Positions 44,528 through 53,152 are shown, counted from the first letter of the stretch. The stretch: DNA of 56,668 nt from JANRIC01 sp033765345 (GCA_033765345.1 JANRIC010000015.1:1-56668); one strand, 5' to 3'. Program-made: numbers and translations. The notes: generated from the sequence alone by a model not told the origin.

Positions 44528-45310
44528 ATGGGACAGAAAGTAAATCCGAATGGTCTTAGACTAGGTATCGTAAAAGGTTGGGAATCAAGCTGGTATGGAG
44601 GTAAAGACTTCTCTGAGAAGTTGGTGGAAGATGAAAAAATCAGAAATTATATCCACGCTCGTATTCCCAAAGGAGGTATTTCCAGAATTGTGATCGAGAG
44701 AACATTGAAAAGAATCACCCTAACCATTCATACAGCCCGACCCGGGGTAGTGATTGGTAAGGGAGGAACTGAGGTAGATAAAATTAAGGAAGAACTTAAA
44801 AAAATTACCAATAAAGACGTTCAAATCAATATTTTTGAAATCAAAAGACCCGAAATAGACGCCAAACTTATTGGCGATGGAATTGCACAACAACTCCAGG
44901 CAAGGATATCCTATCGTAGAGCCATGAAACAAGCAATCTCGGCCGCAATGAGAGGAGGAACTGCCAAAGGAATCAAAATAAAAGTTTCTGGACGTTTGGG
45001 AGGAGCTGAAATGGCTCGCTCTGAACAATACAAAGAAGGACGCATCCCCTTGCATACGCTCAGAGCTGATATTGACTATGCTGTGTCGGAAGCGCATACC
45101 ATTTATGGTAAAATAGGAATCAAAGTATGGGTTTTTAAAAGAGAAATTTACGGAAAACCTGACCTTTCTCCTGTACAACCTATCTCTGAGGATAAAACTT
45201 CTCAACCTCAACGCAGAAGAAGAGATAATAACAACTCAGGCGGTGGTAACAACAACTCAGGCGGCGGCGGCGGTAACGACAGACGTAGAAATAAAAAACG
45301 AAACAATTAA
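44528..45310 (+). CDS. rpsC: 30S ribosomal protein S3, with Asn/Gly/Arg-rich tail
   Basis: 260 residues. S3 forms part of the mRNA entry tunnel and helicase site. The KH domain includes RPGVVIGKGGTEVDKIKEEL, and GRLGGAEMARSEQYKEGRIP marks the C-terminal domain. The last 35 or so residues are low complexity: runs of Arg, then NNNSGG and GGGGG repeats and a final RRRNKKRNN. The tail is encoded by short near-repeats around 45218-45285. Confidence 0.96.
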   Translation: MGQKVNPNGLRLGIVKGWESSWYGGKDFSEKLVEDEKIRNYIHARIPKGGISRIVIERTLKRITLTIHTARPGVVIGKGGTEVDKIKEELKKITNKDVQINIFEIKRPEIDAKLIGDGIAQQLQARISYRRAMKQAISAAMRGGTAKGIKIKVSGRLGGAEMARSEQYKEGRIPLHTLRADIDYAVSEAHTIYGKIGIKVWVFKREIYGKPDLSPVQPISEDKTSQPQRRRRDNNNSGGGNNNSGGGGGNDRRRNKKRNN

Positions 45311-45349
45311 GCCCCAGGTACAATTTCCTAACCCTTAATTCAAAGAAAA

Positions 45350-45769
45350 ATGCTACAGCCAAAAAAAGTTAGATTTAGAAAACAACAAAAAGGAAGAATT
45401 AAAGGAATAGCAGGTCGTGGACATACAATCGCTTTTGGCTCCTTTGCAATCAAAGCCTTAGAGCCTGGGCAAATTACCTCCCGACAAATTGAAGCCTGCC
45501 GGATTACGATTTCCCGAACTATGAAAAGAGAAGGGAAAATTTGGATTCGTATTTTTCCTTCCAAACCAATTACCAAAAAACCAGCCGAAGTAAGGATGGG
45601 TAAAGGAAAAGGTTCACCGGAATATTGGGTAGCTCCCGTAAAACCTGGTACAATTATGTTTGAACTCGATGGAGTAAGAAAAGAAGTGGCGGAAAAAGCA
45701 CTCTATTTAGCCGCACAAAAAATTCCGGTAAGGACAAAATTTTTGGTAAGAAACGATTATGCCGAATAA
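45350..45769 (+). CDS. rplP: 50S ribosomal protein L16
   Basis: 139 residues. L16 helps position A-site tRNA. The start MLQPKKVRFRKQQKGRIKG and GRGHTIAFGSFAIKALEPG are diagnostic; MGKGKGSPEYWVAPVKPG follows. The Arg targeted by the L16 hydroxylase in E. coli lies in MGKGKG-type context; hydroxylation here is unknown. A 39-base gap separates it from rpsC. Confidence 0.97.
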   Translation: MLQPKKVRFRKQQKGRIKGIAGRGHTIAFGSFAIKALEPGQITSRQIEACRITISRTMKREGKIWIRIFPSKPITKKPAEVRMGKGKGSPEYWVAPVKPGTIMFELDGVRKEVAEKALYLAAQKIPVRTKFLVRNDYAE

Positions 45770-45771
45770 AT

Positions 45772-45984
45772 ATGAAAAATATTGAAATCAGAGAACTTAG
45801 CACGGAAGAACTAGAGGAAAAAATCAGAGAAGAAAAAGTAGTCTTGCAAAAACTAAAATTTGCTCACGCTATCTCTCCAATTGAAAATCCTATGAAAATT
45901 CAGGCTGAACGAAAATTTATCGCCCGCCTGATGACCGAACTGCACGCTCGTAAAAATAAAGAAAAACAAGAGACTCTTAATTAA
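45772..45984 (+). CDS. rpmC: 50S ribosomal protein L29
   Basis: 70 residues, two long helices (IRELSTEELEEKIREEKVVL and FIARLMTELHARKNKEKQE) near the tunnel exit, next to L23. The start lies two bases after the rplP stop, indicating coupling. Length and pattern are normal for the family. Confidence 0.95.
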   Translation: MKNIEIRELSTEELEEKIREEKVVLQKLKFAHAISPIENPMKIQAERKFIARLMTELHARKNKEKQETLN

Positions 45985-45992
45985 AGTTGACC

Positions 45993-46355
45993 ATGGAAGC
46001 CGAAGAAATACAAGATTCTAATGCACTCGAATCAAATACACTCGAATCAACTGCAATCGAGTCAAATACACTCGAATCAACTGCAATCGAGTCAGGTGCG
46101 ATCGAGAGAAATAACCGTAAAGAAAGAATCGGTAAGGTGTCCAGTAATAAAATGAATAAAAGTATTACTGTCGTTGTAGAAAGAAAACTAAAACACCCCA
46201 TCTACGGAAAATTCGTCATGAAATCTAAAAAATTTATGGCTCACGACGAAAACGAAGAGTGTAATATCGGTGATATCGTCCGAATTATGGAATGCCGACC
46301 CCTTAGCAAAAGAAAACGCTGGCGTTTGGTAGAAATCATAGAAAGAGCTAAATAA
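45993..46355 (+). CDS. rpsQ: 30S ribosomal protein S17 with repeat-encoded N-terminal extension
   Basis: 120 residues against about 85 usual. The S17 core begins near residue 44 (RIGKVSSNKMNKSITVVVER) and includes HPIYGKFVMKSKKFMAHDE and IGDIVRIMECRPLSKRKRW. Residues 10-39 are five-residue repeats of type NTLES/TAIES encoded by a 15-bp minisatellite (46020-46109). ATG 45993 is chosen over TTG 45987. The acidic extension would project from a protein that binds 16S rRNA early in assembly. Its presence in the mature protein needs confirmation; an internal start near the core is an alternative. Confidence 0.92.
   Translation: MEAEEIQDSNALESNTLESTAIESNTLESTAIESGAIERNNRKERIGKVSSNKMNKSITVVVERKLKHPIYGKFVMKSKKFMAHDENEECNIGDIVRIMECRPLSKRKRWRLVEIIERAK
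46020..46109 (+). repeat. 15-bp coding minisatellite in rpsQ, six units
   Basis: Six 15-bp units lie in frame. Units 2-3 (46035-46064) and 4-5 (46065-46094) are a perfect 30-bp duplication combining AATACACTCGAATCA and ACTGCAATCGAGTCA; units 1 and 6 are diverged. Perfect identity of the 30-bp copies points to recent duplication by slippage or recombination. Confidence 0.92.
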
Positions 46356-46366
46356 TTTGATAAGCC

Positions 46367-46735
46367 ATGATACAACAAGAATCACGTTTAAATGTTGCTG
46401 ATAATAGTGGAGCCAAAGAAGTCCTCTGTATCAGAGTGCTGGGCGGTACCAAAAGAAGATATGCATCCGTAGGAGATAAAATCGTAGTTGCTGTCAAATC
46501 TGCAACCTCCTCCAGCAATATGAAAAAAGGAACCGTTTCTAAAGCAGTCATTGTAAGAACTAAAAAGGCTGTCCGCCGACAAGATGGTTCTTATATCAGA
46601 TTTGAAGACAATGCAGTAGTGCTTCTCAATAATCAGGACGAACCCAGAGGTACACGTATCTTTGGACCTGTCGCAAGAGAACTCCGAGAAAAACAATTTA
46701 TGAAAATTGTTTCGCTCGCACCCGAGGTACTTTAA
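46367..46735 (+). CDS. rplN: 50S ribosomal protein L14
   Basis: 122 residues, canonical length. MIQQESRLNVADNSGAKEV at the start and RPR-type contexts such as EPRGTRIFGPVARELRE near the end are diagnostic. L14 forms an intersubunit bridge and the binding site of the silencing factor RsfS. It begins 11 bases after rpsQ. Confidence 0.97.
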   Translation: MIQQESRLNVADNSGAKEVLCIRVLGGTKRRYASVGDKIVVAVKSATSSSNMKKGTVSKAVIVRTKKAVRRQDGSYIRFEDNAVVLLNNQDEPRGTRIFGPVARELREKQFMKIVSLAPEVL

Positions 46736-46839
46736 TAGTCTCTCTACAAATCTTCATTCAGGATTTGTGCATCTTTTAAGATGGTTTCAAACAAATATTT
46801 TCTAAAAACCCCATTTATTGATTATTAATTATAGTAAGT

Positions 46840-47184
46840 ATGGAGCGCAGTAAGAACAAACAACCAAAATTACATCTCCGCAAAGGTGATTTGGTTGAAG
46901 TAATCGCCGGAAATGATAAAGGAAAAAGAGGCATGATATTATCCGTAGATTTAAAAAATCTCAGAGCCGTTGTGGAAGGGGTCAATATGGTTAAAAAACA
47001 TCTTAAACCCTCTGCCAAAAATCCTGAAGGTGCTATCGTAGAAAGAGAAGCCTCTCTTCATATCAGTAATTTGATGGTCGTTGACCCCGAAACCGACCAA
47101 GCCAGAAGAAGCAAAAGGATCAAAGATGAAAACGGTAAAATGGTAAGAGTATTCAAAAAACACACTTCATTAAAAGACAAATAA
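46840..47184 (+). CDS. rplX: 50S ribosomal protein L24
   Basis: 114 residues with a KOW motif (KGDLVEVIAGNDKGKRGMIL) and VVEGVNMVKKHLKPS. L24 initiates large-subunit assembly. The 104-base gap upstream is long for this cluster; it contains a weak stem ACAAATC/GATTTGT (46745-46767) that might regulate the downstream half. Confidence 0.95.
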   Translation: MERSKNKQPKLHLRKGDLVEVIAGNDKGKRGMILSVDLKNLRAVVEGVNMVKKHLKPSAKNPEGAIVEREASLHISNLMVVDPETDQARRSKRIKDENGKMVRVFKKHTSLKDK

Positions 47185-47187
47185 CCT

Positions 47188-47739
47188 ATGACCCCCAGAG
47201 TAAAAGAAAAATATTTTAAAGAAGTGGTTCCCGCAATGATGAAAAAATTTGAGTATAAATCTGTTATGCAGGTTCCCAAAGTACTCAAAATATCCGTCAA
47301 TAAAGGAATCGGTGCCGCAGTGGCCGATAAAAAGTTAGTAGACGTTGGTGTGGAAGAACTTACCACCATTACTGGGCAGAAAGCCGTCCCAACCCTATCC
47401 AAAAAGTCTATCTCAAACTTCAAACTCCGTGAAAAAATGCCTATTGGCGCACGCGTGACGCTTCGCAATGACATTATGTACGAATTCATGGATCGCCTCA
47501 TCTCAGTTGCATTACCTCGTGTACGCGATTTTAAAGGGATCAATGATAAAGGTTTTGACGGTCGAGGGAATTATACGCTTGGCGTAAAAGAACAAATCAT
47601 CTTCCCGGAGATCAGCATCGATAAGGTAAGTCGTATCTCAGGAATGGACATTACCTTTGTAACCTCTGCCAATACCGATGAAGAGGCCTTCGAACTCTTA
47701 AAAGGACTAGGAATGCCATTTGCCAACCAAAAGAAATAA
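47188..47739 (+). CDS. rplE: 50S ribosomal protein L5
   Basis: 183 residues. L5 binds 5S rRNA and contacts P-site tRNA. MQVPKVLKISVNKGIG, ITGQKAVPTLSKKSISNFKL and FDGRGNYTLGVKEQIIFPEI are all recognisable. It starts three bases after rplX. Confidence 0.97.
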   Translation: MTPRVKEKYFKEVVPAMMKKFEYKSVMQVPKVLKISVNKGIGAAVADKKLVDVGVEELTTITGQKAVPTLSKKSISNFKLREKMPIGARVTLRNDIMYEFMDRLISVALPRVRDFKGINDKGFDGRGNYTLGVKEQIIFPEISIDKVSRISGMDITFVTSANTDEEAFELLKGLGMPFANQKK

Positions 47740-47750
47740 ATTAGACTATT

Positions 47751-48020
47751 ATGGCTAGAAAATCGATCATCGCCCGAGAAAGAAAAAGAGAAAAAATCGT
47801 TGCACGATATGCTGAAAAGCGTAGAGCTTTGAAAGAAGCCGGTGATTATGAAGCTTTGGATAAACTACCCAAAAATGCTTCCCCTATCAGATTACATAAT
47901 CGCTGTAAATTGACAGGACGACCCAAAGGATATATGAGAAAATTCGGCATCTGTCGAAACATGTTCCGACAAATGGCTTCCGAAGGAAAAATTCCCGGAA
48001 TCACCAAAGCAAGCTGGTAA
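47751..48020 (+). CDS. rpsN: 30S ribosomal protein S14, zinc-independent form
   Basis: 89 residues, the long form. ARKSIIARERKREKIV opens it and LHNRCKLTGRPKGYMRKFGI closes the core. The two CxxC pairs of the short zinc form are absent: only single Cys residues remain at NRCK and GICR. S14 completes the 30S head. A 67-base gap with a possible internal promoter follows. Confidence 0.96.
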   Translation: MARKSIIARERKREKIVARYAEKRRALKEAGDYEALDKLPKNASPIRLHNRCKLTGRPKGYMRKFGICRNMFRQMASEGKIPGITKASW

Positions 48021-48046
48021 TATTTTTATAATTATTAAGAATGTGC

Positions 48047-48054
48047 TACTTTTG
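48047..48054 (+). promoter_or_regulatory. possible internal promoter -7 box before rpsH
   Basis: TACTTTTG fits the -7 consensus TAnnTTTG and lies 34 bases before rpsH, but at the expected -33 position only TTT without G is found. It also sits in the small palindrome GTGC...GCAC. A secondary promoter inside the cluster is possible but weakly supported. Confidence 0.35.
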
Positions 48055-48087
48055 CACTTCGGTCTAAAAAAATAACTGTGTATTCAG

Positions 48088-48489
48088 ATGACAACAGATC
48101 CTATTGCTGATTATTTGACCCGTATTAGAAACGCTATCAAAGCAAGACATAGAATCGTGGAAATCCCTGCTTCCAATATCAAAAAGGAAATTACCAAGGT
48201 TTTGCACGAAAAAGGATATATTCAGAATTATAAATTTGACGATCAGGCCACTGTACAAGGAGTAATCAAAATCGCTCTCAAATATAACCCTGAAACCCGC
48301 GAACCTGCAATCATGAGTTTGACCAGGATTAGTAAACCGGGTTTGAGAAAATATGTAGATAGAAACAGCCTTCCCAGAGTATTAAACGGACTCGGGATAG
48401 CCATCTTATCTACCTCCAAAGGAGTAATGACCGACAAAGAAGCTCGGAATTTAAATGTGGGTGGTGAGGTTTTGTGTTATGTATATTAA
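48088..48489 (+). CDS. rpsH: 30S ribosomal protein S8
   Basis: 133 residues. S8 binds central 16S rRNA and represses the spc operon in E. coli. DPIADYLTRIRNAIKARHR begins the protein and GIAILSTSKGVMTDKEAR and GGEVLCYVY end it. Spacing to rplF is 11 bases. Confidence 0.97.
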   Translation: MTTDPIADYLTRIRNAIKARHRIVEIPASNIKKEITKVLHEKGYIQNYKFDDQATVQGVIKIALKYNPETREPAIMSLTRISKPGLRKYVDRNSLPRVLNGLGIAILSTSKGVMTDKEARNLNVGGEVLCYVY

Positions 48490-48500
48490 CGAAAAACATT

Positions 48501-49058
48501 ATGTCTAGAATTGGTAAAAAACCTATAGAAATACCCAAAGGAATAGAACTCACAATCAGTGAAGATAATCTTGTGACCATAAAAGGCCCAAAAGGCACTC
48601 TTAGCCAACAAGTTGATCCCGAAGTCAAATTAAGTTTTGAAAACGGTGTTTTGACCTTAGAGAGACCCTCTGATGAAAAAAAATACAAATCATTACACGG
48701 TTTGTACAGAGCTTTGCTCAATAACATGGTCGTCGGGGTAAGTACTGGATACAAAATAGAATTAGAGATTATCGGAGTGGGTTTCAAAGCAGAAGCTACC
48801 AACAACATACTCAAACTGGATTTGGGATATTCTCACAATATCTTTTTTGCACTCCCCAAAGAAGTAGAAGTGATAACTCAAACAGATAAAGGTAAAAACC
48901 CTATGGTAACCTTGCAAAGCTTTGATAAACAACTTCTGGGACAGATCGCAGCCAAAATCAAATCTCTGCGTAAAGTAGAACCTTATAAAGGAAAAGGTAT
49001 TCGAGAAGTTGGGCAATATGTTAGAAGAAAAGCTGGTAAATCAGCGGCTAAGAAATAA
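48501..49058 (+). CDS. rplF: 50S ribosomal protein L6
   Basis: 185 residues. L6 sits near the factor-binding site. MSRIGKKPIEIPKGIEL sets the start at ATG 48501; an earlier in-frame codon at 48474 would overlap rpsH. The second domain ends EPYKGKGIREVGQYVRRKAGKS, the family signature. Confidence 0.97.
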   Translation: MSRIGKKPIEIPKGIELTISEDNLVTIKGPKGTLSQQVDPEVKLSFENGVLTLERPSDEKKYKSLHGLYRALLNNMVVGVSTGYKIELEIIGVGFKAEATNNILKLDLGYSHNIFFALPKEVEVITQTDKGKNPMVTLQSFDKQLLGQIAAKIKSLRKVEPYKGKGIREVGQYVRRKAGKSAAKK

Positions 49059-49064
49059 TGAGAA

Positions 49065-49418
49065 ATGGCTACAAATAAAAAAGTACAAAGAAGAACACGA
49101 ATTAAACAAAGTATTCGTAGAAAAATATTCGGCACAGCTGACCGACCAAGACTCAGTGTTTTTAGATCTAACCGATCTATTTATGCCCAAATCATTGATG
49201 ATGAAGCCTCTATCACTATCGTAAGTGCTTCCTCTCTGGAATTTGGAGATAAAAAAACCGCCAACGTCGAAATTTCAAAAGAAGTTGGAAAATTGTTGGC
49301 CTCAAAAGCCAAAGAAAAAAACCTTGAGGCCGTGATATTTGATCGTAACGGTTATTTATACCACGGAAATGTAAAGGCTTTGGCAGAAGGAGCTCGCGAA
49401 GGAGGTTTGAAATTCTAA
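49065..49418 (+). CDS. rplR: 50S ribosomal protein L18
   Basis: 117 residues. L18 binds 5S rRNA with L5. Recognisable segments are RRTRIKQSIRRKIFGTADRP, RLSVFRSNRSIYAQIIDDEA and the C-terminal FDRNGYLYHGNVKALAEGAR. It follows rplF by six bases. Confidence 0.97.
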   Translation: MATNKKVQRRTRIKQSIRRKIFGTADRPRLSVFRSNRSIYAQIIDDEASITIVSASSLEFGDKKTANVEISKEVGKLLASKAKEKNLEAVIFDRNGYLYHGNVKALAEGAREGGLKF

Positions 49419-49448
49419 ATTTTTGATCATTACCTAGAAGAAGAAATT

Positions 49449-49979
49449 ATGTCTCAATATAATAAGCGCAAAGCAAGGTTTGTAAAACCAACCGAGATCA
49501 ATGATCTGAAAGAAAAAGTGGTGGCCATCAACCGCGTAGCCAAGGTCGTAAAAGGTGGACGAAGGTTTAGCTTCTCTGCCGTCGTAGTCGTAGGTGATTC
49601 CAACGGAGTAGTGGGCTATGGACTTGGTAAAGCCAATGAAGTAACCGACGCTATTACCAAAGGAGTAGAAGACGCTAAAAAGAACCTCGTAAGAGTACCC
49701 ATTCTCGGACATACCATCCCACACGATGTGATCGGTAAATTTAGCGGTGGTTTTGTACTCTTAAAACCCGCAGCCCCTGGTACAGGAGTTATTGCAGGAG
49801 GTGCTATGCGTGCAGTACTTGAAAGTGCCGGTATCAAAGATGTATTGGCGAAATCCAAAGGTTCCTCCAATCCACACAATGTGGTAAAAGCTACTTTTGA
49901 TGCTTTACTCAATATGAAAGACCCCATTATGGTCGCACAACAAAGAGGAATTTCATTGAAAAAAGTATTTAACGGCTAA
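49449..49979 (+). CDS. rpsE: 30S ribosomal protein S5
   Basis: 176 residues. S5 acts in mRNA entry and decoding accuracy. The double-stranded RNA-binding region begins LKEKVVAINRVAKVVKGGRR, followed by FSAVVVVGDSNGVVGYGLGK and GVIAGGAMRAVLESAGIKDV. Normal length. Confidence 0.97.
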   Translation: MSQYNKRKARFVKPTEINDLKEKVVAINRVAKVVKGGRRFSFSAVVVVGDSNGVVGYGLGKANEVTDAITKGVEDAKKNLVRVPILGHTIPHDVIGKFSGGFVLLKPAAPGTGVIAGGAMRAVLESAGIKDVLAKSKGSSNPHNVVKATFDALLNMKDPIMVAQQRGISLKKVFNG

Positions 49980-49982
49980 ATT

Positions 49983-50165
49983 ATGATGGGAAAGATTAAA
50001 ATCACTCAAATAAGAAGTATTATTAAACGACCTAAGAACCAAAAAGCAACTATACAAGCTCTTGGCTTAGGGAAAATTAATAAATCCGTAGAGCACGAAG
50101 AAAATCCTCAAATCCTGGGGATGGTTGCCAAAGTAGCTCATTTGGTCAATGTGGAAAAGCTGTAA
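49983..50165 (+). CDS. rpmD: 50S ribosomal protein L30
   Basis: 60 residues, the short bacterial form: KIKITQIRSIIKRPKNQKAT and ALGLGKINKSVEHEENPQIL. It starts three bases after rpsE, and a second ATG directly follows the first (MMGK), so the exact start could be 49986. Confidence 0.95.
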   Translation: MMGKIKITQIRSIIKRPKNQKATIQALGLGKINKSVEHEENPQILGMVAKVAHLVNVEKL

Positions 50166-50197
50166 AAATTGCCGATAGGCTCTAATTTTAAAGAGAA

Positions 50198-50650
50198 ATG
50201 AACTTACATACTTTAAAACCTGCTTCAGGTTCAGTAAAAAAAAGAAAAAGAATAGGGCGTGGTCAAGGCTCAGGACACGGTGGTACTTCTACCCGTGGAC
50301 ATAAAGGAGCGCGTTCCAGATCTGGCTATAGCCAAAAATTAGGCTTTGAAGGTGGACAAATGCCCCTACAAAGACGTATTCCTAAGTTTGGGTTCAAAAA
50401 CAGAAACCGGGTTTCTTATAAACCTATTAATCTGGATGACCTGCAAAAACTAGTGGATAAAACCCAATCTAGCTCCGTTGACATGCAGCTTTTAGTGGAT
50501 AATGGATTGGCTTCTAAAAATGACCTGATCAAAATTCTGGGAAGAGGCGAACTAAAAGCCGTTTTGGAAGTGAAAGCACACGCATTTTCTAAATCCGCTA
50601 CCGAATCTATTAAAAAAGCCGGCGGAAAGGCTGTATTAATGTCTGAATAA
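50198..50650 (+). CDS. rplO: 50S ribosomal protein L15
   Basis: 150 residues. MNLHTLKPASGSVKKRKRIG and GRGQGSGHGGTSTRGHKGAR form the extended basic N-terminus that threads into 23S rRNA; GGQMPLQRRIPKFGFKNRNR continues the signature. It lies 29 bases before secY, the typical order. Confidence 0.97.
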   Translation: MNLHTLKPASGSVKKRKRIGRGQGSGHGGTSTRGHKGARSRSGYSQKLGFEGGQMPLQRRIPKFGFKNRNRVSYKPINLDDLQKLVDKTQSSSVDMQLLVDNGLASKNDLIKILGRGELKAVLEVKAHAFSKSATESIKKAGGKAVLMSE

Positions 50651-50679
50651 TTAAATTATTGGTCATTGCTTATTGAATC

Positions 50680-52005
50680 ATGAAAAAATTTATCACTACA
50701 ATCCGAAATATTTTCTCGATAGAAGAACTTCGGAAGCGAATTATTTACACAGTTCTTTTACTGGTAATTTTTCGTCTAGGCTCTTTTGTGGTATTGCCCG
50801 GTTTAGATCCTGAACAATTAGACATTAAAGGTAATTTGGGCGCATTCGGAGGTGTAGCCGGAATCCTAGATACCATTCTAGGAGGAGCTTTCACCAAAGC
50901 AGCTATTTTTGCTTTGGGGATTATGCCGTATATCTCTGCTTCTATCGTGATTCAATTGCTGACCGTTGCCGTGCCTTACTTCCAGAAAATGCAAAAAGAA
51001 GGTGAATCCGGCAGAAAACGAATGAATCAAATTACCCGATATTTGACCATCATAATTACATTCTTCCAATCTTTCGCTTATCTGACCTCTACCATCAACC
51101 CAGAAGCTATTTTGGTGCCTTATTGGTTCTTTATATTCTCCTCGATGGTGATCCTGACCACAGGAACCATGTTTACAATGTGGCTCGGAGAACGAATCAC
51201 CGAAAGAGGAATTGGTAATGGTATTTCTATGCTGATTATGATTGGGATTATCTCTCGTTTTCCTGCTTCTTTGATCCAGGAAGGTAGCTCCCATAATCTT
51301 TTGATTTTTATTGTAGAAATGGTATTCCTGTTTTTTGTCGTCATGGCTGTAGTTATGCTGACACAAGCAACCCGCAAAGTACCCGTGCAATATGCCAAAC
51401 AAGTAGTAGGTAACAATGTGATGCGTGGACAAAGACAATACATTCCACTCAAAGTCAACGCAGCGGGTGTAATGCCGATCATCTTTGCACAGTCCCTGAT
51501 GTTCCTTCCAGCACTGATTCCGTCCGTTCCGGGGATTGCAGGAACTAATGTAGGTACCTGGATCGGGACAACATTCGCAGATTTTACATCCATAGGCTAT
51601 AATTTACTTTTTGCGCTGCTGATTATCTTATTTACTTACTTTTATACAGCCATTCAGGTAGATCCTACCCGAATTTCAGACGATATTAAACGAAATAATG
51701 GCTTTATACCCGGTGTAAAACCAGGACCTCAGACAGCTGATTTTATTGATGGAATTCTTTCGAGAATTACCCTTCCCGGTGCTGTGTTTTTAGCACTTGT
51801 CGCTATATTCCCTGCATTTGCGGTGAGAATGGGAGTAACCACAGAGTTTTCCCAGTTTTATGGAGGAACCTCTCTACTCATTATGGTAGGGGTCATCCTG
51901 GATACTTTACAACAAATTGAGAGTTATCTGCTTATGCGCAGATATGAAGGTCTGATGAAATCAGGCAAAATTAAAGGACGATCTCAAAACGTACCCGTTA
52001 TCTAA
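50680..52005 (+). CDS. secY: preprotein translocase subunit SecY
   Basis: 441 residues with ten membrane helices. SecY forms the protein-conducting channel of the general secretion pathway. Signature segments are MPYISASIVIQLL, GERITERGIGNGISMLIMIG and YTAIQVDPTRISDDIKRNNG. Products with signal peptides elsewhere in the window would pass through it. No adk gene lies between secY and map, as usual in Bacteroidota. Confidence 0.98.
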   Translation: MKKFITTIRNIFSIEELRKRIIYTVLLLVIFRLGSFVVLPGLDPEQLDIKGNLGAFGGVAGILDTILGGAFTKAAIFALGIMPYISASIVIQLLTVAVPYFQKMQKEGESGRKRMNQITRYLTIIITFFQSFAYLTSTINPEAILVPYWFFIFSSMVILTTGTMFTMWLGERITERGIGNGISMLIMIGIISRFPASLIQEGSSHNLLIFIVEMVFLFFVVMAVVMLTQATRKVPVQYAKQVVGNNVMRGQRQYIPLKVNAAGVMPIIFAQSLMFLPALIPSVPGIAGTNVGTWIGTTFADFTSIGYNLLFALLIILFTYFYTAIQVDPTRISDDIKRNNGFIPGVKPGPQTADFIDGILSRITLPGAVFLALVAIFPAFAVRMGVTTEFSQFYGGTSLLIMVGVILDTLQQIESYLLMRRYEGLMKSGKIKGRSQNVPVI

Positions 52006-52021
52006 GAAGAAAGTGTTTAAA

Positions 52022-52798
52022 ATGATTTTTTATAAAACCAGAGACGAAATAGAATTGATCAGACAAAGCGGACTGATACTTGGAAAAGCACATGGTGAAG
52101 TGGCTAAACACATTAAGCCGGGTGTTAAGACAAAGTTTCTGGATAGTGTTGCAGAAGAATTTATTAAAGACCACGGAGGTGTTCCCTCTTTTAAAGGATA
52201 TAATAAGTTTCCTAGTTCGCTCTGTATCTCTGTCAACGAAGCAGTAGTTCACGGAATCCCAGGCGAATACGAACTTAATGAAGGAGATATCATCTCCATA
52301 GATTGTGGGGTTTATTTAAACGGTTTTCATAGCGATAGTGCCTACACCTATGCCGTAGGAAAAGTAAGTGAAGAAATAAAAGCTCTTCTGAGAGTAACCA
52401 AAGAATCATTATACTTGGGCATTGAATCTGCAAAAGCCGGAAGCCGAATTGGAGATATTAGTTTTTCTATACAAAAACACGTTGAAAAACATAATTTTAC
52501 CATTATTCGTGAACTTGTAGGGCACGGCGTTGGAAAATCTCTGCACGAATCCCCCGAAGTACCCAACTTCGGGAAACGTGGAAGAGGTACTAAGCTCAAA
52601 GAAGGGCTTGTCATTGCCATAGAGCCTATGGTCAATATCGGTAAAAGGAATGTAGTCCCGGATAAAGACGGTTGGACAATCCGGACTCAAGATAAAAAAC
52701 CTTCTGCCCATTTTGAGCATACAGTAGCCATTAATAATGGAAATTGTGATATTTTAACTACTTTTGAATTTATAGAAAAAGAATATAAACTAGAATAA
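52022..52798 (+). CDS. map: methionine aminopeptidase type I
   Basis: 258 residues. It removes the initiator Met. The five metal ligands are visible: D94 and D105 (ISIDCGVYLNGFHSDSAY), H168 (LVGHGVGKSLHE), E201 (IAIEPM) and E232 (FEHTVAI), with H77 in VNEAVVHGIPG. No N-terminal zinc-finger extension is present. ATG 52022 is preferred to GTG 52013; a purine-rich AAGAAGAAAG precedes it. Confidence 0.97.
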   Translation: MIFYKTRDEIELIRQSGLILGKAHGEVAKHIKPGVKTKFLDSVAEEFIKDHGGVPSFKGYNKFPSSLCISVNEAVVHGIPGEYELNEGDIISIDCGVYLNGFHSDSAYTYAVGKVSEEIKALLRVTKESLYLGIESAKAGSRIGDISFSIQKHVEKHNFTIIRELVGHGVGKSLHESPEVPNFGKRGRGTKLKEGLVIAIEPMVNIGKRNVVPDKDGWTIRTQDKKPSAHFEHTVAINNGNCDILTTFEFIEKEYKLE

Positions 52799-52799
52799 A

Positions 52800-53018
52800 A
52801 TGGCTAAACAATCCTCAATTGAACTAGACGGTGTAATCACCGAAGCTTTGTCCAATGCAATGTTTAGAGTTGAGCTGGAAAATGGTCACCAGGTAACCGC
52901 CCATATTTCCGGAAAAATGAGAATGAATTATATCAAAATTTTACCGGGCGACAAGGTAAAGCTGGAAATGTCTCCCTACGATTTGTCAAAAGCAAGAATT
53001 GTATATCGTTATAAATAA
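52800..53018 (+). CDS. infA: translation initiation factor IF-1
   Basis: 72 residues of a single S1-like OB fold: MAKQSSIELDGVITEALSNA and ENGHQVTAHISGKMRMNYIK. IF-1 occupies the A site during initiation. The start lies one base after the map stop, so the two genes are coupled. Confidence 0.97.
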   Translation: MAKQSSIELDGVITEALSNAMFRVELENGHQVTAHISGKMRMNYIKILPGDKVKLEMSPYDLSKARIVYRYK

Positions 53019-53026
53019 CCACTGAT

Positions 53027-53143
53027 ATGAAGGTAAGAGCATCCATAAAAAAAAGAAGTACGGATTGTAAAATAATCCGAAGAAAGGGTAAGTTGTACGT
53101 TATCAATAAAAAAAATCCAAAGTTTAAGCAAAGACAAGGTTAA
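53027..53143 (+). CDS. rpmJ: 50S ribosomal protein L36, zinc-independent form
   Basis: 38 residues (MKVRASIKKRSTDCKIIRRK ... KKNPKFKQRQG). The family pattern is complete but only Cys14 of the C-C-C-H zinc site remains, as in the zinc-free form. It lies eight bases after infA and nine before rpsM, the usual position. Confidence 0.95.
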   Translation: MKVRASIKKRSTDCKIIRRKGKLYVINKKNPKFKQRQG

Positions 53144-53152
53144 TATAAGATT

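Noticed and set aside
50878..51593. Long minus-strand frames opposite secY
   Set aside because: They mirror conserved SecY coding sequence and have His/Ser-rich chance composition.
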